Shown here in pieces: positions 6,666 to 10,965 of a DNA stretch of 10,965 nt (positions are counted from its first letter, which is position 1; the number at the start of each line of letters is the position of its first letter). The translations under genes and the position numbers were made by a program. Under the pieces are notes generated by a model. The model did no database searches. It had not been told where the DNA came from and saw only the letters and a program-made list of their open reading frames with translations. Source of the DNA: an uncultured Lachnospiraceae bacterium (lineage in GTDB: Bacteria; Bacillota; Clostridia; Lachnospirales; Lachnospiraceae); assembly GCA_947174985.1 (NCBI GenBank), contig CAMWLB010000074.1, positions 1 to 10,965 of the forward strand, given 5' to 3'.

Positions 6666-6958
6666 CAGTAAAGTAATAAATGCGATGAAAGAGACTCTTG
6701 CTGTGAAAAGCGACAGGAATACGGCGTCACCGACTGAGAGCGCCGTTTGTGGGAAGCAGCGAAGGGAACACTCCGGAGCAGACTGCCTGAAGGGTTTGCT
6801 GTGTAGGGCAGTACGTGACATGCGTTAAATGTAAGAGTGGGTAGACCGGTAAAACGCTTTGATGGAAGCGGCGGTTTATCAAGACGGGTGGTACCACGGA
6901 TGTGCGATTGTATATTCGTCCCGGAATACAGATAACTGTATTCCGGGCTTTTTGTTTT
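6666..6958 (+). promoter_or_regulatory. T-box riboswitch leader, candidate Asn/Glu specifier
   Basis: A tRNA-sensing transcription attenuator. The conserved T-box element GGGTGGTACCACGG is at 6886-6899, with TGGT (6889-6892) as the bulge that pairs with an uncharged tRNA 3' end. Stem I is supported by GAG 6691-6693 with CTC 6771-6773, GCTG 6700-6703 with CAGC 6757-6760, and ACGGCG 6721-6726 with CGCCGT 6741-6746. The TGAAAAGCGAC stretch (6704-6714) resembles the distal bulge of known T-boxes. The specifier loop 3' side reads GAAGGGAACA (6761-6770); the best-placed codon is AAC (6767-6769) followed by a purine. CGGG 6885-6888 can pair with CCCG 6920-6923 as antiterminator, competing with the terminator. 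Regulation of an AspRS gene by an Asn codon fits a non-discriminating enzyme feeding GatCAB. Confidence 0.9.
6920..6958 (+). terminator. Intrinsic terminator of the T-box attenuator
   Basis: A perfect 12-bp stem, CCCGGAATACAG (6920-6931) with CTGTATTCCGGG (6936-6947), has a four-base loop ATAA and the U-rich tail CTTTTTGTTTT. Its 5' arm overlaps the bases needed for the antiterminator, so binding of uncharged tRNA would prevent it from forming. Confidence 0.92.
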
Positions 6959-6986
6959 CCGGAATACAAACAAAAAGGAGGCCGCT

Positions 6987-8318
6987 ATGGAATTTTTATC
7001 AGGAGTAAAGGAAAAAGAAACTTTGGAACTGTCCGCGCTGCTTGCAGAGGAGGCGGAAGGAAAGCGCGTGAAGACAAACGGAGCCGTTCATGCAGTCAGG
7101 GATATGGGGCGTGTTGCGTTTGTCATGCTGCGAAAGAGAGAAGGACTGCTTCAGTGTGTACTGGAGGAAGGTACAGCAGAAGTTGCCGTAAAGGATTTAA
7201 AGGAAGGACAGACGCTGGAAGCAAGCGGCGTTATGGCGAGAAATGAAAAAGCGCCCGGCGGCATGGAATTAAAGCTTTGCGAGGTGAAAATCCTGTCGGA
7301 GCCGGCAGAGACAATGCCGATTCCCATATCTAAATGGAAGATGAACATTTCCCTTGAAACCAATCTGGATATGCGTCCGATTGCCCTTCGCAATATCAGG
7401 GAGCGCGCTAAATTTAAAATACAGGAAGGTGTGGTAAAGGGCTTTCGGGAGTTCCTTTCTACACAGGGCTTTACAGAAATCCATACTCCGAAAATAGGTG
7501 CAAAAGGAGCGGAGGGCGGCGCCAATATTTTTAAACTGGAGTATTTTCACAGACCGGCTGTTTTGCAGCAGAGCCCACAGTTTTACAAACAGATGATGGT
7601 AGGTGTGTTTGACAGGGTTTTTGAGACGGCGCCTGTGTTCCGCGCCGAAAAGCATAATACCAAAAGGCATTTGAACGAGTATACCTCGCTGGATTTTGAA
7701 ATGGGTTATATAGACGGTTTTGAGGATATTATGGCGATGGAAACCGGTGTGCTGCAGAATATCATGCGGCTGCTGGAAAGTCAGTACGCCAAGGAACTTG
7801 CAATTTTGGAGGTTACGCTGCCGAAAACGGAGCAGATTCCCTGTGTCCGTTTTGATGAGGCAAAGCGGCTGGCATCGGAAAAATACGACCGTCCCATCCG
7901 CAATCCCTACGATTTGGAGCCGGAGGAGGAAGTATTAATCAGCCGATACTTTAAGGAAGAGTACGACGCGGACTTTGTGTTTGTTACATATTATCCCAGC
8001 AAGAAACGTCCTTTTTATGCCATGGATGACCCGACGGACCCTACTTTTACCTTGAGCTTTGACTGCCTGTTCCGCGGCATGGAAATTACCACAGGCGGGC
8101 AGAGAATTCACGATTACAGGATGTTACAGGAAAAAATTGCCGCCCGCGGCATGACGGAAGAAGGCATGGACGCCTATCTGATGGCGTTCAAGCACGGTAT
8201 GCCCCCTCACGGCGGTCTGGGAATCGGACTGGAACGCCTCACCATGAAACTAATCGGCGAAGACAACGTCCGCGAAACCACGCTGTTTCCAAGAGATTTA
8301 AGCCGGTTGGAACCTTAA
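6987..8318 (+). CDS. aspS: Non-discriminating aspartate--tRNA(Asp/Asn) ligase, archaeal type
   Basis: A 443-residue class IIb synthetase that attaches Asp to tRNA-Asp and, as inferred here, to tRNA-Asn. It is short and lacks the GAD insertion of bacterial AspRS, matching the archaeal AspRS2 lineage. An N-terminal OB fold (about 1-105) reads anticodons. Motif 1 lies at GFTEIHTPKI (161-170), the Asp-binding QSPQ at 195-198, motif 2 at VFRAEKHNTKRHLNE (217-231, with Arg219) and motif 3 at GLGIGLER (410-417). The OB fold carries His35 in GAVHAVRDMG and Pro90 in NEKAPGG; non-discriminating enzymes are reported to have His and Pro where discriminating ones have Trp and Lys. ATG 6987 follows AAAAAGGAGG (6971-6980). 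It is controlled by the T-box and followed by gatCAB. Confidence 0.93.
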   Translation: MEFLSGVKEKETLELSALLAEEAEGKRVKTNGAVHAVRDMGRVAFVMLRKREGLLQCVLEEGTAEVAVKDLKEGQTLEASGVMARNEKAPGGMELKLCEVKILSEPAETMPIPISKWKMNISLETNLDMRPIALRNIRERAKFKIQEGVVKGFREFLSTQGFTEIHTPKIGAKGAEGGANIFKLEYFHRPAVLQQSPQFYKQMMVGVFDRVFETAPVFRAEKHNTKRHLNEYTSLDFEMGYIDGFEDIMAMETGVLQNIMRLLESQYAKELAILEVTLPKTEQIPCVRFDEAKRLASEKYDRPIRNPYDLEPEEEVLISRYFKEEYDADFVFVTYYPSKKRPFYAMDDPTDPTFTLSFDCLFRGMEITTGGQRIHDYRMLQEKIAARGMTEEGMDAYLMAFKHGMPPHGGLGIGLERLTMKLIGEDNVRETTLFPRDLSRLEP

Positions 8319-8436
8319 AGGGCGATAGTGTGGAACGGCTTAAATCTCTTTGAGATTCTGGGCCGGTTGGAGCCTTAAGCTGCATGAGAATGGAACGGCT
8401 CAAATCACGGTGAGATTCTAAGCCGTTTGGAGCCGT
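8291..8436 (+). repeat. 60-bp-period array of alternating inverted arms between aspS and gatC
   Basis: Three units with a 60-base period begin inside the aspS 3' end: GCCGGTTGGAACCTTAA, GCCGGTTGGAGCCTTAA and GCCGTTTGGAGCCGTAG each sit 60 bases apart. TGGAACGGCT recurs exactly at 8331-8340 and 8391-8400. The right-hand arms are inverted relative to the left-hand ones. AAGAGATTTAAGCCG (8291-8305) is the perfect 15-bp reverse complement of 8336-8350. AATCTC 8343-8348 also pairs with GAGATT 8352-8357, and AACGGCT 8394-8400 with AGCCGTT 8421-8427. These hairpins compete for the same bases. No U-tract follows, so termination is not the obvious role; mRNA processing, stability or tuning of gatC expression are possible. 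Confidence 0.85.
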
Positions 8437-8451
8437 AGAAAGGAGATTACA

Positions 8452-8745
8452 ATGGCAAATATAATTTCAGACGAAACAATTGAATACGTAGGCATTCTTG
8501 CCAAGCTGGAACTCTCGGACGAAGAGAAGGAAGCTGCCAAGAAAGATATGGCGGATATGCTGGACTATATCGATAAATTAAACGAACTGGATACGGACGG
8601 CGTGGAGCCCATGTCCCATGTCTTTTCCATGGATAATGTATTCAGGGAGGATGTGGTGACCAATGGGGATGACCGAAGCGCCATCCTGCAAAATGCTCCC
8701 GGTGAAAAGGACGGCATGTTCAAAGCGCCGAGAACGGTAGAATAG
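8452..8745 (+). CDS. gatC: Asp-tRNA(Asn)/Glu-tRNA(Gln) amidotransferase subunit GatC
   Basis: A 97-residue GatC, normal for the family, which wraps the GatA-GatB interface and stabilises the complex. Recognisable blocks are VGILAKLELSDEEKE (13-27), the helix DMADMLDYIDKLNELDTDGV, the conserved GVEPMSHVF (50-58), and NVFREDVV with the C-terminal NAPGEKDGMFKAPRTVE. ATG 8452 follows AAGGAG (8440-8445). The gene starts 133 bases after aspS, across the repeat array, and gatA begins 12 bases after its stop. It shares the T-box-controlled transcript. Confidence 0.95.
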   Translation: MANIISDETIEYVGILAKLELSDEEKEAAKKDMADMLDYIDKLNELDTDGVEPMSHVFSMDNVFREDVVTNGDDRSAILQNAPGEKDGMFKAPRTVE

Positions 8746-8757
8746 GGAGGTGTAACC

Positions 8758-10224
8758 ATGGGTTTACTGGAATTGACGGCAGCAGGACTGGCGGAAAAAA
8801 TAAAAGCGGGAGAAGTGACATCCGTGCAGGCAGTGGAAGCCGTGTTGGAAAATATAGCCGAAAAGGAAGAGGCGCTGCACTGTTATGTTACGATTGACAA
8901 AGAGGGTGCGATAAAAAAGGCGGAGGAAGTGCAGAAAAAAATAGAAGCCGGAACGCTTTCGGGCGCGCTTGCCGGCGTACCCGTTGCGGTGAAGGATAAT
9001 ATTTGCACGGCAGGGATGCTGACAACCTGTTCTTCCAAAATTCTGGGGAACTTTGTGCCGCCCTTTTCTGCACAGGCGGTACATGCGCTGGAAGCGGCGG
9101 GAGCCGTTATATTGGGGAAAACCAATATGGACGAATTTGCCATGGGTTCCACTACGGAGACTTCCGCGTTCGGTGTGACAAAAAATCCCCACAACACTGC
9201 GCATGTCCCCGGCGGTTCCTCCGGCGGTTCCGCGGCGGCAGTGGCGGCGGGCGAGTGCTTTTTTGCACTGGGTTCCGACACGGGAGGTTCCATCAGACAG
9301 CCCGCTTCTTTCTGCGGAGTGGTCGGTATGAAGCCGACCTACGGCACGGTTTCCCGATATGGGTTGATTGCCTACGGTTCATCCTTAGACCAGATTGGCC
9401 CGCTGACAAAGGATGTGGCAGACTGCGCCGCTGTTTTGGAGGTATTGGCATCGCATGATTTGAAGGATTCCACTTCTGTAGCGAGGAAGGACACGGATTT
9501 CTCCGCTGCGCTGATTCCCGATGCGGCGGGGCTGCGTGTTGGGATTCCGCGGGATTATTTTGGAGAAGGCTTAGACAGTGAGGTCAGGGCGGCGGTTTTA
9601 GAGGCGGCAAAGGTGCTGCAGGAAAAAGGAGCCGCTGTGGAGGAATTTGATTTAAGTCTTGTGGAGTATGCGATTCCGGCATATTATACCATCGCTTCGG
9701 CGGAGGCAAGCTCCAACTTAGAGCGTTTTGACGGAATCAAATACGGTTACCGGACGCCGGATTTTGACGGCCTGCACAGCATGTACAAAAAGACGAGGAG
9801 CGAGGGCTTTGGAGCAGAGGTAAAAAGGCGGATTATGCTTGGGTCCTTTGTCTTAAGTTCCGGTTATTATGACGCATACTATTTAAAGGCGCTGAAGGTC
9901 AAGGCATTGATTAAAAAAGCTTTTGATGAGGCATTTCAAAAATATGACGTGATTTTAGGTCCGGTTGCGCCCACCACCGCGCCGAAGCTGGCAGAGTCCC
10001 TCAAAGACCCGATTAAAATGTACCTTGGTGACATTTATACCATTTCCGTAAATCTTGCGGGACTGCCGGCGATGAGCATCCCCTGCGGCATGGACAGCAA
10101 AGGGCTTCCCATCGGTGTGCAGCTTATCGGAGACTGCTTTCAGGAAAAGAAACTTTTGCGCGCGGCGTATGCTTACGAGCAGGCGGAAAAAGAAGGAGGC
10201 TCCCGTCAGGGACTTTTGTTATAA
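8758..10224 (+). CDS. gatA: Asp-tRNA(Asn)/Glu-tRNA(Gln) amidotransferase subunit GatA
   Basis: A 488-residue amidase-signature enzyme that releases ammonia from glutamine or asparagine for GatB. The catalytic Ser-cis-Ser-Lys triad is intact: Lys79 in VAVKDN, Ser154 in PGGSSGGS (151-158) and Ser178 in GSDTGGSIRQ (172-181). These numbers match those I recall for Staphylococcus aureus GatA. Further conserved blocks are GKTNMDEFAMGST (120-132) and GVVGMKPTYG (187-196). Length is normal. GGGAGG sits a few bases before ATG 8758, and gatB starts 18 bases after the stop. With an AspRS that charges tRNA-Asn, the complex would supply Asn-tRNA-Asn; it may also make Gln-tRNA-Gln if GlnRS is absent, which this window cannot show. 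Confidence 0.96.
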   Translation: MGLLELTAAGLAEKIKAGEVTSVQAVEAVLENIAEKEEALHCYVTIDKEGAIKKAEEVQKKIEAGTLSGALAGVPVAVKDNICTAGMLTTCSSKILGNFVPPFSAQAVHALEAAGAVILGKTNMDEFAMGSTTETSAFGVTKNPHNTAHVPGGSSGGSAAAVAAGECFFALGSDTGGSIRQPASFCGVVGMKPTYGTVSRYGLIAYGSSLDQIGPLTKDVADCAAVLEVLASHDLKDSTSVARKDTDFSAALIPDAAGLRVGIPRDYFGEGLDSEVRAAVLEAAKVLQEKGAAVEEFDLSLVEYAIPAYYTIASAEASSNLERFDGIKYGYRTPDFDGLHSMYKKTRSEGFGAEVKRRIMLGSFVLSSGYYDAYYLKALKVKALIKKAFDEAFQKYDVILGPVAPTTAPKLAESLKDPIKMYLGDIYTISVNLAGLPAMSIPCGMDSKGLPIGVQLIGDCFQEKKLLRAAYAYEQAEKEGGSRQGLLL

Positions 10225-10242
10225 AGAAAGGAACGATTGTAT

Positions 10243-10965
10243 ATGGCAAAACAATACGAAACAGTTATCGGTCTGGAGGTTCATGTGGAGCTTGCCACAA
10301 AGACCAAAATTTTCTGTGGCTGCTCCACGGCATTTGGCGGTGCGCCCAACACCCACACCTGCCCTGTCTGTACGGGTATGCCGGGAACGCTGCCTGTGCT
10401 CAACAAGCAGGTGGTGGAGTATGCGGTTGCGGTAGGGCTTGCGACCGGTTGTAAAATCACGCAGTACTGCAAGTTTGACAGGAAGAACTATTTTTATCCC
10501 GACAACCCGCAGAATTATCAAATTTCACAACTCTACCTGCCTGTCTGCCGTGACGGTTTTGTGGAGATAGAGACGCCTGCCGGAATGAAGAAAATCGGCA
10601 TCCATGAAATCCATATGGAGGAGGACGCAGGAAAACTGATTCATGATGAGTGGGAGGACATATCGCTGGTGGATTACAATCGTTCCGGTGTGCCGCTGAT
10701 TGAAATTGTGTCTGAACCGGACATGAGGAGCGCGGACGAGGTAATTGCCTATCTGGAAAAGCTGCGGCTGATTATCCGCTATCTGGGAGCATCCGACTGC
10801 AAGCTGCAGGAAGGCTCCATGCGTGCGGATGTCAATCTTTCTGTGCGTGAACTGGGGAGTGAAACATTCGGGACAAGAACGGAGATGAAAAACCTGAATT
10901 CCTTTAAGGCCATTGCACGTGCCATAGACAGTGAGCGCGCCCGTCAGATTGAACTTTTAGAGGAG
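10243..10965 (+). CDS. gatB: Amidotransferase subunit GatB, 5' part (truncated by window end)
   Basis: 241 codons are open to the window edge; full-length GatB is about 475 residues, so roughly half is present. GatB binds the misacylated tRNA, activates the side-chain carboxyl with ATP and amidates it with ammonia channelled from GatA. The protein begins MAKQYETVIGLEVHVELATK and has the zinc-site cysteines Cys25, Cys27, Cys40 and Cys43 (FCGCS ... HTCPVC). It continues with YFYPDNPQNYQIS, HMEEDAGKL, DYNRSGVPLIEIV and GSMRADVNLSVR, all core GatB blocks. AAAGGAA (10227-10233) precedes ATG 10243 by nine bases. No frameshift is seen in the visible part. Confidence 0.96.
   Translation, partial: MAKQYETVIGLEVHVELATKTKIFCGCSTAFGGAPNTHTCPVCTGMPGTLPVLNKQVVEYAVAVGLATGCKITQYCKFDRKNYFYPDNPQNYQISQLYLPVCRDGFVEIETPAGMKKIGIHEIHMEEDAGKLIHDEWEDISLVDYNRSGVPLIEIVSEPDMRSADEVIAYLEKLRLIIRYLGASDCKLQEGSMRADVNLSVRELGSETFGTRTEMKNLNSFKAIARAIDSERARQIELLEE

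Noticed and set aside
6631..6828. Open frames across the T-box leader
   Set aside because: They lie within a structured RNA leader, have no ribosome sites and encode arginine- and cysteine-rich sequence without a protein-like pattern.
8758..10224. Long reverse-strand and alternate-frame ORFs within gatA, aspS and the flippase gene
   Set aside because: They are shadows of GC-richer codons in strongly recognised genes and lack ribosome sites and family features.

Overview
The window looks like a chromosomal segment of a Clostridia member, most likely a Lachnospiraceae gut anaerobe. The evidence is strong Shine-Dalgarno sites of the AGGAGG type, a T-box riboswitch, an archaeal-type AspRS encoded with gatC-gatA-gatB, and the typical Firmicutes GatB variant YFYPDNPQNYQIS. 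All confident genes lie on the + strand.

The window has two parts. Positions 1 to about 3,900 are an AT-rich accessory region. It holds two small uncharacterised genes (64-456 and 1262-1660) whose size and context resemble immunity-type or orphan accessory genes. Between them is a membrane-anchored gene split by one in-frame TAA (494-1174). Next come a gene-poor stretch with a small nonsense-broken ORF (1789-1932), an overlapping ABC ATPase and permease pair of the BcrA/lantibiotic-exporter kind (2116-3646), and a start-less C-terminal gene remnant (about 3656-3865). Three broken reading frames in 4 kb suggest a decaying or recombining locus.

From about 3,980 onward the codon use becomes visibly richer in G and C. 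A recognisable promoter (3884-3912) precedes a compact envelope operon: a family 2 glycosyltransferase, a permuted NlpC/P60-like protein, and a polytopic flippase-like protein of the LPG-synthase transmembrane family. The last two genes overlap. These genes may handle a surface glycolipid or polymer, but the substrate cannot be read from sequence.

The right third is the tRNA-dependent asparagine (and possibly glutamine) operon. A promoter (6631-6659) leads into a T-box leader with a textbook terminator (6920-6958). It is followed by a non-discriminating AspRS (His35/Pro90 at the tRNA-discrimination positions), gatC, gatA and the first 241 codons of gatB. AspRS would charge Asp onto both tRNA-Asp and tRNA-Asn, and GatCAB would amidate Asp-tRNA-Asn. 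The candidate specifier loop reads GGGAACA, which holds an Asn codon (AAC) overlapping a Glu codon (GAA). This matches the two-codon T-box idea reported for a clostridial transamidation operon. Between aspS and gatC lies a 60-bp-period array of alternating inverted arms that can fold into mutually exclusive hairpins. The array starts inside the aspS 3' end and is the most unusual structural feature of the window.
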